A stretch of DNA of 36,610 nt from IMG/VR virus record IMGVR_UViG_3300021356_000066, positions 1-36,610 of that record. One strand, 5' to 3'. Origin of the DNA: a virus. The position numbers and the translations under genes were made by a program. The notes under the pieces were generated by a model. It searched no databases. It was not told the DNA's origin and saw only the letters and a list, made by a program, of their open reading frames with translations. Below, one piece after another: positions 1 to 7,409 of this stretch (positions within the stretch are counted from its first letter, which is position 1; every line of letters starts with the position of its first letter).

Positions 1-1
1 G

Positions 2-187
2 AAACTTGACTATAAATTCATAGGTAACATACATGACGAAGTACAATCGGAGGTGGCTGCAGACCAAGCAGAGAAGTATGGCTGGCTCGCAGTGGAGTGC
101 CTCAAGGCGGCAGGTGTGGAGTTCAACCTCCGATGTCCCCTTGACGGAGAATACAAAGTTGGAACAACGTGGGCAGAGACTCACTGA
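2..187 (+). CDS. Family A DNA polymerase, C-terminal fragment (5' truncated by window edge)
   Basis: The frame opens at the window edge and reads KLDYKFIGNIHDEVQSEV, which carries palm motif C (HDE) of family A polymerases with its catalytic aspartate. It ends in TTWAETH and a TGA stop. It matches the last 61 residues of the complete polymerase at 33988-35619, with only one or two substitutions. Only motif C and the C-terminus are present. It is not a separate gene but the left-hand repeat copy of the polymerase 3' end. The exonuclease ATG follows 9 nt downstream. Confidence 0.95.
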   Translation, partial: KLDYKFIGNIHDEVQSEVAADQAEKYGWLAVECLKAAGVEFNLRCPLDGEYKVGTTWAETH

Positions 188-196
188 GGGAAACGT

Positions 197-1063
197 ATGA
201 AAAGCGTGTACACGTTGGTAGACGACATCTACAAACTGATGGAGACGAAAGAAGTAGCAGAAGGAGTGGACCTAGAGTCACACATCGAGCTATTCGGCGA
301 GAACGTCAAGGACCTCATGCGTAAGGAGTTTGGTGAGAAGCGAAGCGACAACCGCAAGCTACGCATGTCCAACATTGGGCGCGAGGACCGGTATCTGTGG
401 AACGTCTACAATGACGTAGAGAAGTCCGACGACATACAGGGTCACACCTATGTCAAGTTCCTCTACGGCCACCTCATTGAGGAGATGCTACTGTTTCTAA
501 CTAGAGCCGCAGGTCATGAGGTAACGGATGAACAGAAAAAGTGTGAAGTTAACGGTATTACAGGTTCGATGGACTGTAAAATCAACGGTATTGTTACTGA
601 CGTTAAGAGTGTGTCAACTTATGGGTTTAGGAAATTCAAAGATGGTACACTGGCTTATGACGACCCATTTGGCTACGTGGCTCAAATTAAAGGATACGCA
701 TATTCAGAAGGTGCTTCTAAATTTGGATGGTTAGCCATGGACAAGCAGAATGGACACCTGACGTACCTCATGTACGATCAGGACGACACTCAGGCTCCTG
801 TCTATGATCTTATCAGCTATGACATCACGGAGCGCATTGACCACGTAAAAAAGCTAGTGGAGCATCCAACCCCGCCCGACGTATGCTACGGCACTATCGA
901 CGATGGAAAGAGTGGGAACCAGAAACTCGCCGTCGGATGCTCCTACTGTTCCTACAAAAAGGTATGTTGGCCTACCGTTCGCGCCTTCGCCTACTCCTCA
1001 GGTCCAAGATATTTAACGGAGGTTATCAATGAGCCGAAGGTCCCGGAAATCACGCTTTCGTAG
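197..1063 (+). CDS. Cas4/RecB-like PD-(D/E)XK exonuclease (left copy)
   Basis: This 288-aa protein is a probable DNA exonuclease of the RecB/Cas4-like PD-(D/E)XK superfamily, filling the place of T7 gp6 exonuclease in recombination and host-DNA turnover. Visible motifs in order are YGHLIEE (H92), GSMD (D126), D135-V-K137 and QIKGY (Q163xxxY167, typical of RecB-family nucleases). C-terminal cysteines C230, C248, C251 and C257 (CSYC then C five residues on) resemble the Fe-S cluster cysteines of Cas4 and AddB. The ATG has a GAGGG purine stretch just upstream. The gene follows the polymerase by 9 nt and overlaps endonuclease I by 35 nt. A second copy at 35629-36501 differs at about ten residues and at the C-terminus. 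No cas1, cas2 or repeat array is present, so it is not part of a CRISPR system. Confidence 0.85.
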   Translation: MKSVYTLVDDIYKLMETKEVAEGVDLESHIELFGENVKDLMRKEFGEKRSDNRKLRMSNIGREDRYLWNVYNDVEKSDDIQGHTYVKFLYGHLIEEMLLFLTRAAGHEVTDEQKKCEVNGITGSMDCKINGIVTDVKSVSTYGFRKFKDGTLAYDDPFGYVAQIKGYAYSEGASKFGWLAMDKQNGHLTYLMYDQDDTQAPVYDLISYDITERIDHVKKLVEHPTPPDVCYGTIDDGKSGNQKLAVGCSYCSYKKVCWPTVRAFAYSSGPRYLTEVINEPKVPEITLS

Positions 1064-1418
1064 CACATTTGAAGAAGACGTTTCTAAACTACTAAAGGGT
1101 TTTGATTATGAGCCGTTCACCGTCCCCTACACCATTCAGCGCAGTTATCGTCCTGATTTTGTTCACAGCGCCTCTGGTGTTCTCGTGGAGTGTAAGGGGT
1201 ACTTTAGAGACGGAGACACTAAGAAGTACACCAGCATCAGAGATAGTCTGCCAGCAGGACAAGAGCTTGTCTTCGTACTGATGCAACCCAACAAGAAGAT
1301 ACGCAAGGGGGCTAAAATGACTATGTCAGAATGGTGTGACAAAGAGAACATTTTATGGTATACTATAGAGACACTACAGGAGTTGATTGACCATGTCGCT
1401 AACACTAGAGGAAGTTAA
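1029..1418 (+). CDS. Endonuclease I, Holliday-junction resolvase (T7 gp3-like)
   Basis: This 129-aa protein resembles phage T7 endonuclease I, a dimeric resolvase that cuts branched DNA, debranches replicating concatemers and degrades host DNA. The catalytic pattern is intact: E15/E16 near the N-terminus, P42-D43-F and E54-C-K56-G, matching the E-D-E-K set of the T7 enzyme. The VPYTI segment and the basic first ten residues also fit. Length is close to the 149 aa of T7. The start codon lies inside the exonuclease gene, preceded by GGAGG at 1018-1022, so translation is probably coupled. A diverged N-terminal part of a second copy, with three extra residues, is at 36461-36610. Confidence 0.9.
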   Translation: MSRRSRKSRFRSTFEEDVSKLLKGFDYEPFTVPYTIQRSYRPDFVHSASGVLVECKGYFRDGDTKKYTSIRDSLPAGQELVFVLMQPNKKIRKGAKMTMSEWCDKENILWYTIETLQELIDHVANTRGS

Positions 1419-1569
1419 GGAACGCCTCTTGAAAACCTTTGACCCAGACGACCTACTGGAGGCCCTACAGATAACCTCAGAGCAGATACTGGAAAGGTTT
1501 GAGGACAAGCTAATCAACAGACTGGATGTGTTTGAACAAGAGCTAGAGGAGGAAGAGAATGAGTATTGA
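1393..1569 (+). CDS. Small acidic helical protein of unknown function
   Basis: This 58-aa protein is rich in Leu, Glu and Asp and probably all alpha-helical, ending in a Glu-rich tail (ELEEEENEY). I do not recognise a family. The ATG at 1393 was chosen because AGGAG at 1378-1382 lies about 10 nt upstream; an in-frame TTG at 1387 is a possible but less well spaced start. The gene overlaps the end of endonuclease I by 26 nt and the next gene by 11 nt, so it belongs to the same translationally coupled replication operon. The early helical part (LEEVKERLLKTFDPDDLLEA) could mediate protein contacts, but this is only a guess. Confidence 0.75.
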   Translation: MSLTLEEVKERLLKTFDPDDLLEALQITSEQILERFEDKLINRLDVFEQELEEEENEY

Positions 1570-1840
1570 TGACGCGACTCCTGCTGAGTGGGACGGTATT
1601 TCTATACTGAAGAAGCAGAAGAAGGTAGACCCTGTGGAGCAACCTGACCACTACAACAAGGGAGCAATCGAAGCCATCGAAGCAATCAAAGCGTCCATGC
1701 CTGAACAGGAGTTCAACGGTTATCTCAAGGGTAACGCACTGAAGTACCTCTGGCGCTATGACTACAAAGGCAAGCCCGTGGAGGACCTACGCAAGTGCCG
1801 TTGGTACATCGACAGGCTTATTAAGGAGATAAACCAGTGA
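1559..1840 (+). CDS. DUF3310 family protein (T7 gp1.7-like)
   Basis: This 93-aa protein carries the DUF3310 signature: PDHYNKGAIEAIEAI at about residues 29-43, then YLKGNALKYLWRY and a C-terminal WYIDRLI. T7 gp1.7, which I recall as belonging to this family, has been described as a nucleoside monophosphate kinase, so a role in phage nucleotide supply is plausible. That fits its place two genes before the ribonucleotide reductase. No Walker A loop is visible, so the kinase activity is inference from the family, not from the sequence. It overlaps its upstream neighbour by 11 nt and the next gene by 4 nt (GTGA). Confidence 0.85.
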   Translation: MSIDDATPAEWDGISILKKQKKVDPVEQPDHYNKGAIEAIEAIKASMPEQEFNGYLKGNALKYLWRYDYKGKPVEDLRKCRWYIDRLIKEINQ

Positions 1841-2025
1841 AACGACTACTTCTGCTGCTTCTCCTGTCTGGATGTGTTACTGAGCCTGACACAAGGATCT
1901 GTGCTGAATACGGTTCGTATACGTACACAAAAAATAAGTGTGTTCCTTTCTACGGTGCGTTAATATGTGGAGACGAAGAAGTAACGGAAGTGTTTTGCAA
2001 AAGATATTTTGAAGAGGAAAATTAA
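1837..2025 (+). CDS. Small lipoprotein
   Basis: The 62-aa product starts MKR followed by seven leucines and the lipobox LSGC, cleavage being expected before Cys13, so it should be a lipid-anchored periplasmic protein of about 50 residues. The mature part has four further cysteines in two likely disulfide pairs. The start is GTG at 1837 (GTGA overlap with the previous gene) with AAGGAG at 1821-1826. A lipoprotein in a replication operon is unlikely to be structural. Superinfection exclusion or an Rz1-like outer spanin are options, but the Cys-rich, Pro-poor mature part does not look like Rz1. It overlaps the RNR start by one base. Confidence 0.8.
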   Translation: MKRLLLLLLLSGCVTEPDTRICAEYGSYTYTKNKCVPFYGALICGDEEVTEVFCKRYFEEEN

Positions 2026-3896
2026 TGGACGCATATCAACAGTACATTCACAAGTCACGGTACGCCCGTTACCTACCAGAGGAACAGCGACGGGAGACTT
2101 GGGAAGAAACAATCGACAGATACCTAAACTTCTGGATAGAGAAAGGTAGACTGACTCTTGAGGAAGCTAATGGCATCTTTTCTGACATCCATAGCTTAGA
2201 TGTCATGCCCTCCATGCGGGCACTTATGACTGCAGGAGAAGCACTGGACCGTGACAATGTCGCTGGGTTTAACTGCTCCTACTTGCCTATCGACCACCCC
2301 AAAGCGTTTGACGAAATGATGTACGTCCTGATGTGCGGTACAGGCGTAGGCTTCAGTGTCGAACGTCAATACATCAGCAAGCTACCAGAAGTAGCGGAGG
2401 AATTTCATGACACCGATACCGTTATACACGTCGCCGATTCTAAAATTGGCTGGGCTAAAGCATACAGAGAACTTATTAGCTTGCTCTATTCGGGTCAGCT
2501 TCCAAAGTGGGACGTATCTGGAGTACGACCTGCAGGCGCAACCCTTAAGACCTTCGGCGGTAGAGCATCTGGTCCAGAACCTCTTGTCGATCTGTTTAAC
2601 TTCACCGTTGACATCTTTCGGGAGGCTCATGGACGTAAACTCTCCTCAATCGAATGTCACGATCTCTGCTGTAAGATTGCACAGATCGTCGTTGTCGGGG
2701 GAGTACGCAGAAGCGCTCTCATCAGTTTGTCTAACCTCACTGACGATAGACTCCGACGATGCAAGTCAGGCCAATGGTGGCAGGACAATCCTCAGCGTGG
2801 CCTAGCCAACAATAGCGCATGTTACACAGAGAAGCCAGATTTTGAGGCGTTTTTAAATGAGTGGAAAAGTCTATACGAGTCCCGCTCCGGAGAGCGAGGT
2901 ATGTTCTCTAGAGTCGCAAGTCAAAAGCAAGCTGCAAAGAACGACCGACGAGATGCTACCTATGATTTTGGAACTAATCCATGTAGCGAAATCATCCTCA
3001 GGCCCTATCAGTTCTGCAATCTATCAGAAGTTGTTGTCAGGGCATCCGATACTTTGTCAGACCTCAAACGAAAAGTACGTGCTGCGGCTATCCTTGGGAC
3101 TCTTCAGGCTACCCTGACAGACTTCCGCTACTTGCGTAAGGTGTGGAAGAACAACACTGAGGAAGAAGCACTATTAGGGGTATCCCTAACAGGGATCATG
3201 GATCATCCGACGTTGTCGGGAAGGAGAGACAAAGGTGTTCTCAAGACTTGGCTTACTGAACTCAAGGAAGAAGCGATTAAAACTAATGCAGAATGGGCGA
3301 AACGTCTTGATATTAATGTGTCTACCGCCATTACTGCTGTTAAGCCTTCCGGTACTGTTTCTCAGCTTGTTGATTCTGCTTCTGGTATCCATCCTAGATA
3401 CTCAGATCAGTACATTAGAAGAGTCAGAGCGGACTCAAGAGACCCACTCTGTCGAGTCTTAGAGGCCGCAGGAGTGCCCGTAGAGGACGACGTAATGTCA
3501 CCCACTACCAAGGTATTTTCCTTCCCTATAAAATCCCCTGACGGGGCTGTGGTGGCTTCTGAGATGGGTGCAATGGAACAACTTGAGCTATGGGAAATCT
3601 ATCAGGATTACTGGTGTGAACACAAGCCGTCCATGACGTGTTACTACCGTGATAATGAGTTTCTTGAGGTAGGCCAATGGTTGTACAACAAGTTCGACAA
3701 GATAAGCGGAATCTCGTTCTTGCCTTATTCCGAACACACGTACCAACAGGCCCCTTACGAACCCATAGACTTAGAGACCTATGAGAAGCTGAAGAAGGAG
3801 TTTCCTGAGTCCATCGACTGGGCAATCTCAGAAAACTCTGACATGACGGAAGGGTCTCAGCAGTTAGCCTGCACCGGTAACAACTGCGAGTTGTAA
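2025..3896 (+). CDS. nrdJ: Adenosylcobalamin-dependent (class II) ribonucleotide reductase, monomeric type
   Basis: The 623-aa enzyme reduces ribonucleotides to deoxyribonucleotides using a cobalamin-generated thiyl radical, supplying dNTPs in the cytoplasm without oxygen or a second subunit. All expected residues are present: C84 in FNCSYLP and C331 as the redox pair, N318, C320 and E322 in NPCSE as the radical site, and C616/C621 (CTGNNC) as the C-terminal reducing pair, matching the spacing of the Lactobacillus leichmannii enzyme (C408/C419 and Cx4C). It is shorter than that 739-aa enzyme. The gene ends the rightward operon and is followed at once by a strong terminator. The phage depends on B12 in the host cell. 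I see no thioredoxin or glutaredoxin gene, so the host must reduce it. Confidence 0.93.
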   Translation: MDAYQQYIHKSRYARYLPEEQRRETWEETIDRYLNFWIEKGRLTLEEANGIFSDIHSLDVMPSMRALMTAGEALDRDNVAGFNCSYLPIDHPKAFDEMMYVLMCGTGVGFSVERQYISKLPEVAEEFHDTDTVIHVADSKIGWAKAYRELISLLYSGQLPKWDVSGVRPAGATLKTFGGRASGPEPLVDLFNFTVDIFREAHGRKLSSIECHDLCCKIAQIVVVGGVRRSALISLSNLTDDRLRRCKSGQWWQDNPQRGLANNSACYTEKPDFEAFLNEWKSLYESRSGERGMFSRVASQKQAAKNDRRDATYDFGTNPCSEIILRPYQFCNLSEVVVRASDTLSDLKRKVRAAAILGTLQATLTDFRYLRKVWKNNTEEEALLGVSLTGIMDHPTLSGRRDKGVLKTWLTELKEEAIKTNAEWAKRLDINVSTAITAVKPSGTVSQLVDSASGIHPRYSDQYIRRVRADSRDPLCRVLEAAGVPVEDDVMSPTTKVFSFPIKSPDGAVVASEMGAMEQLELWEIYQDYWCEHKPSMTCYYRDNEFLEVGQWLYNKFDKISGISFLPYSEHTYQQAPYEPIDLETYEKLKKEFPESIDWAISENSDMTEGSQQLACTGNNCEL

Positions 3897-3901
3897 CTTA
3901 C

Positions 3902-3921
3902 GGGGCTTCGGCCCCTTTTTT
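3902..3921 (+). terminator. Rho-independent terminator of the replication operon
   Basis: GGGGC, the stable tetraloop TTCG, GCCCC, then six T residues. It lies 5 nt after the RNR stop codon. The reverse strand has the hairpin but no U-tract after it, so it should stop rightward transcripts only. Confidence 0.93.
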
Positions 3922-3935
3922 ACTTAGGTTTAATT

Positions 3936-4070
3936 ATGAACATCAAGCGTGACATCGAAATCAGAATCAAAGTTCTTGAAAACAAGTTGACCAAATCCAT
4001 ACCTGCTGCTCGCAATAACGAGATACGTGGGGAGATTATGGGCCTGAAGTGGGTGCTAGAGCGTATCTAG
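3936..4070 (+). CDS. 44-aa ORF at the convergent junction
   Basis: ATG at 3936 opens a 44-aa frame (starting MNIKRDIEIRIKVLENKL) that ends at TAG 4068-4070. The product is basic and probably helical, with a heptad-like spacing of Ile/Leu in the first half. The upstream ribosome site is weak (TTAGG). It sits beyond the terminator, so it would need read-through or its own promoter, which I cannot see. Its stop and the stop of the opposing gene share the palindrome CTAG. Coding status is uncertain, but the coherent amphipathic sequence filling the gap argues for a real gene. Confidence 0.5.
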   Translation: MNIKRDIEIRIKVLENKLTKSIPAARNNEIRGEIMGLKWVLERI

Positions 4071-5797
4071 CGCTCTTCTTCCTCCTTGGACGCTAAAACG
4101 CCAGTAAACATACCAGTGCGTCCTATGTTACCCAACGCCTCTTTGTAATCAGCACGATTTGGATCTCCTTTGTACTCCACCATGACCCTTTGCTGGTACT
4201 GCTGGTTGCTTTCTTTCGGTCTCTTTGAAATTCCTGTTATCTCTTCTATCTTCGCAACACTAGGTTCTACCTTTGGTGTACGCGGGGCAGAAGCTTTACC
4301 CTTGGTTCCAATCTTGAAGGACTCCATAGGCACTACATTAATCAACGATGTACCACCCACAGGGTCCATACCAAAGAGGTCATGACCGTCAGAAATCATT
4401 GTGTACACTGTGTCTGTGTTTGTGTCGATAGCAATGAAGTCATTGACACCACCTAAGTCCTGAGCAGTAGACCTGTGAGACGCAGAGTAAGAATAGACGC
4501 CGTCTGCTACTTCGTTCACTTCTAACTTCTTCTGCCCGTCAAAGTAGTCCAAGATCTTCTGCTGTCGCTCGTTAGGGTTCTTCGCAAGCTTGGCCCTAAA
4601 GTAATCCTGCATAAACCTAGCTTTTTCTACGGCCCCTGACGTGGTATTCAAGACGTTTTTAGGCAGAACTTCTTTAAACACTGCTTCTCGAACCTTCAGG
4701 GCGTCCGAAGCGTTACCTACAGTACGAACCATTCCGTAGAAGTCCTTGTCGTTCATGTCTGGAAACGCTTTTCTAGCAAGGTCTATCGTGGGTTTACTCG
4801 AAAGCAGAACGAGAGAAGGAGTAGCAGTGCTACCACCTAAGGCTTCCGCCTGTAGTTTTTCCCCTGACTCTTGACGACGAACAACAAGCTGTGTACCGCC
4901 GGGAGTTGTGGGTGTGTCGTGTACTTTGTACAGGTGGTTCATAGCTCTGTCTAGGATTACGTCCGGTACGTCTGTTGTTCCTTTGACTGCCTGCCTAGCC
5001 CGTGGTTTATCAGCCATGTCAAAAGCGTCGTCCACGTATCGCTGCATTTCAACTGAGCTACCTACGACGGTATCACGGTCAGGCGTCATACGTCCCTTCT
5101 TTTGTGCGTCGATGAAGGCGCTTTCTCTTACACTAGCGTCTCGTACATTAGCTTTAGGATCAGTAACGGCTTCCTTTACCCTGCCTCTTCCTGTACCGAT
5201 AACTCGTTTTTTAGCTATAGCCTCAGGAGAAAACATTTCGTACATAGCGTCTGGGATTGCACCTATAGCAGGACCGGCGACTGCCTGTAGTTTACTAGCG
5301 GGGTCTGGAGATCGGTAGAAGTTATCAATACGTGTAGGCAGGTTCTCTGCCAGAGTGTTTATAGCGTCGCCAAAGAGCCTACCAGAACCCTTAAGTCCTG
5401 CTAGTTCTGCTACGTTGCCTACTGCTTCTGCTTGCCTTGGATATCTACGGGCAGTCTCCATAAGACCTTCTGGTATACGTTGAGCCACAGCTTGTGATAT
5501 AGCTTCAGTGGGCAAAACCGTACGCGCTGCTCCAGTAAAAGGAGACAGAGCAGCACCCGCAAGTCCTGCCATCATGTTTAAACCGCCGTACATTGGGTCT
5601 GCAGGAGTTCTGGGGTTGAAGCCTTCTCCTGCTCCTTTACGTACCTTAGCTACGGAACTGCTAAAGTCCTCTGCAATATTCCCAGCAGTAGTTGTCACAG
5701 GACTAGCCACAGCCCTGCTAATGAGTCTTCCAGCCTCCCTTTCTTTTACTCTAGCGGCGGCTTTCATTTCCCTACGAAACTTTTGAAAATCACTCAT
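4067..5797 (-). CDS. Putative virion protein, last gene of the structural operon
   Basis: This 576-aa protein is of unknown family. The N-terminus is basic and helical (MSDFQKFRREMKAAARVKER), followed by an Ala/Gly-rich stretch with weak hydrophobicity and a more globular C-terminal half. It is the last of four large genes after the tail tube genes, the position where T7-like phages keep internal core and ejection proteins, so a DNA-ejection or internal virion role is inferred. An upstream TTG at 5827 would add ten residues. I prefer the ATG at 5797, which overlaps the previous gene by 8 nt and has purine-rich GAGAGGAAACGAAAGAAG before it. No lysozyme or transglycosylase motif was recognised. 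Confidence 0.75.
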   Translation of the reverse strand: MSDFQKFRREMKAAARVKEREAGRLISRAVASPVTTTAGNIAEDFSSSVAKVRKGAGEGFNPRTPADPMYGGLNMMAGLAGAALSPFTGAARTVLPTEAISQAVAQRIPEGLMETARRYPRQAEAVGNVAELAGLKGSGRLFGDAINTLAENLPTRIDNFYRSPDPASKLQAVAGPAIGAIPDAMYEMFSPEAIAKKRVIGTGRGRVKEAVTDPKANVRDASVRESAFIDAQKKGRMTPDRDTVVGSSVEMQRYVDDAFDMADKPRARQAVKGTTDVPDVILDRAMNHLYKVHDTPTTPGGTQLVVRRQESGEKLQAEALGGSTATPSLVLLSSKPTIDLARKAFPDMNDKDFYGMVRTVGNASDALKVREAVFKEVLPKNVLNTTSGAVEKARFMQDYFRAKLAKNPNERQQKILDYFDGQKKLEVNEVADGVYSYSASHRSTAQDLGGVNDFIAIDTNTDTVYTMISDGHDLFGMDPVGGTSLINVVPMESFKIGTKGKASAPRTPKVEPSVAKIEEITGISKRPKESNQQYQQRVMVEYKGDPNRADYKEALGNIGRTGMFTGVLASKEEEER

Positions 5798-7400
5798 CTT
5801 CTTTCGTTTCCTCTCGTGTCTGGTCAATGAGGTCTACGAGCAAAGCTCTGTCCATCTCAAACTGCTTCAACAGGTAAGCGTCCTTAGTTCCTTTTATGGC
5901 TTTGTCAATACCTGACAGAAGCTCTGCGTATGCCTTGAGTCGTCGCTTGGGTTTTAACGCAAGATACGCACCATAGACACCTAAGCCAGCCGCAGCAGTA
6001 CCGGCAGCAGCCGCAGCACCACCTAAAGCAGCTACACCAGCAGAAGTAGTAGCAGTCAACGCAAGTGGTGTCGAAGGTAAATCTGCTACGTCCTTGACTC
6101 TGTCAAAACTACGAGCCAACATGTTGCCTAGTTCTTTTGCACGTTTGTTTGACATAGCGTCCAAAGCTAAAAATGCGTTGTGCTGTCGGTCCAACAGATT
6201 GTGCAGCTTTTCGCCTCTAGTGTTTGTCTTGAGGGTGTTGTTTAGGACGTTACGTATGGCCTTAGCTGCCAAAGCTCTACCAGAGGCAGACTCTGCGTCA
6301 AGAACAGTAGAAGAAGCTCTACGCAAGGCTGCGTCAAACTCGCGTCGTGCCTTAAGTACACCATTTAAGTCCGTACCGTGTTTTTGCACAAGCTCTAAAG
6401 CAATCTGTCCAAGCTCCGCAGCAATCTTCTGTGCGTCCCCTGTAGCCAAACGGAACACAGGGTCTTGTTTGAACTCGTTGATTGCTCCTAGTAGGTCTTC
6501 TGTTAACACGTCAGTGTCAATGGCCTTGTTCTGAGCTACAATCATGTTGTCCACAGCTTGTGCAGAACTGGCGATGTCCTTTTGTACAACACGGTAGTTG
6601 TAGGTATAGGAACGCTTAGGGTTAACTTCTTTGATGTCAGCCAGTGTTTCAATGACGCCTTGGTCTCTAGCGTTAGGTTGCCACTCACGTCTACGGAGTG
6701 GTCCTACTTCTTCTGCTACAGCGTCTCCGGGTAATACCTCTGGCTCAATCAGCTTAGTTGTGCCTGTGATTCTGTCAGCCCTGATTGCTTCACGGGCTTC
6801 TTTCTGTGCGCCTCTGACCACGCCTTCAGGCAGACCTACGTCAGGCATGTCAGGACGTGGGCTAAAGAGCGCACCTAAGTCAATAGACGTTTCAAATCGT
6901 TCTGCCATAGCTGGGTTTTTAGCTGCCCAGTCTTGGTAGAACTCGTAACCCTTAGACGCCGCACTGGCGGCTGTCTTAAATGCTTCAGTGTTTTGAACCT
7001 GAGCAAACAAGTCCTGTGCGCCTTCTTTGACTGATTGAGGCAACAAACCACCAATGTAACTACTCAAGGCCGCACCACCTGCTCTAGCAGCTTGTGACAC
7101 ACCGATAGCTGCGGCTTCTGGCGCTCTAAAGACCTGCTCTGCAACACTAGGGCCTTCACCAGCAACTCTAGCAAACCGTCGTTGTACTTCCGGTACAAAC
7201 TGTTGCGCTTCTTCTTGCAACGTCTGAGACGCCTGTTGAAGACCTATGCCGGGACCAAAGGGCTGCTGTGGTTGTTGCGGCTGTTGTAAAGGACCATAAA
7301 GCTCTGCAGCCTGTTCCGCTAGTTCTTCAGCAGACTGGCGGTCACCTGCAGCCAACGCAGCGTCAATAGCCGCCTTGTACTGTTGTTGAGTGTATTGCAT
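5790..7400 (-). CDS. Putative internal virion / ejection protein with C-terminal membrane segment
   Basis: This 536-aa protein has a short helical N-terminus (TPR-like AAIDAALAAGDRQSAEELAE at residues 10-29), a PQQPQQP linker near residues 39-47, a long Ala-rich helical middle and, near residue 460, a Gly/Ala-rich hydrophobic stretch followed by KPKRR, which looks like a membrane-inserting segment. That layout fits proteins ejected with the DNA to form the trans-envelope channel in short-tailed phages. The assignment rests on composition and location, not on a recognised family. It overlaps the next gene and starts 9 nt after the previous one ends. Confidence 0.7.
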   Translation of the reverse strand: MQYTQQQYKAAIDAALAAGDRQSAEELAEQAAELYGPLQQPQQPQQPFGPGIGLQQASQTLQEEAQQFVPEVQRRFARVAGEGPSVAEQVFRAPEAAAIGVSQAARAGGAALSSYIGGLLPQSVKEGAQDLFAQVQNTEAFKTAASAASKGYEFYQDWAAKNPAMAERFETSIDLGALFSPRPDMPDVGLPEGVVRGAQKEAREAIRADRITGTTKLIEPEVLPGDAVAEEVGPLRRREWQPNARDQGVIETLADIKEVNPKRSYTYNYRVVQKDIASSAQAVDNMIVAQNKAIDTDVLTEDLLGAINEFKQDPVFRLATGDAQKIAAELGQIALELVQKHGTDLNGVLKARREFDAALRRASSTVLDAESASGRALAAKAIRNVLNNTLKTNTRGEKLHNLLDRQHNAFLALDAMSNKRAKELGNMLARSFDRVKDVADLPSTPLALTATTSAGVAALGGAAAAAGTAAAGLGVYGAYLALKPKRRLKAYAELLSGIDKAIKGTKDAYLLKQFEMDRALLVDLIDQTREETKEDE

Positions 7401-7409
7401 AAATACCTC

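Larger units (their letters stand above)
1..1169. repeat. Left copy of the diverged terminal repeat
   Basis: This stretch covers the 3' end of the DNA polymerase gene, the whole exonuclease gene and the start of endonuclease I. It recurs at 35433-36610. Up to the endonuclease start codon the offset is constant at 35432 (stop 187 with 35619, ATG 197 with 35629, ATG 1029 with 36461). After a 9-nt indel it becomes 35441. Some runs are identical, for example about 838-978, while others such as 205-330 carry many mostly synonymous changes. A perfect terminal redundancy would be identical, so this is either strain variation in an assembly or a true diverged duplication. Confidence 0.95.

Noticed and set aside
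197-1063. Cas4-like nuclease as part of a CRISPR adaptation module
   Set aside because: No cas1, cas2, effector or repeat-spacer array is in the window. The gene lies between DNA polymerase and endonuclease I, the normal place of a phage recombination exonuclease.
5508-5786. Many long antisense ORFs opposite the structural genes (this one, 4908-5318, 6094-6534, 9321-9512 and others)
   Set aside because: They mirror the codon pattern of the real genes, lack ribosome sites, and give Ser/Leu/Arg-rich products without domain features.
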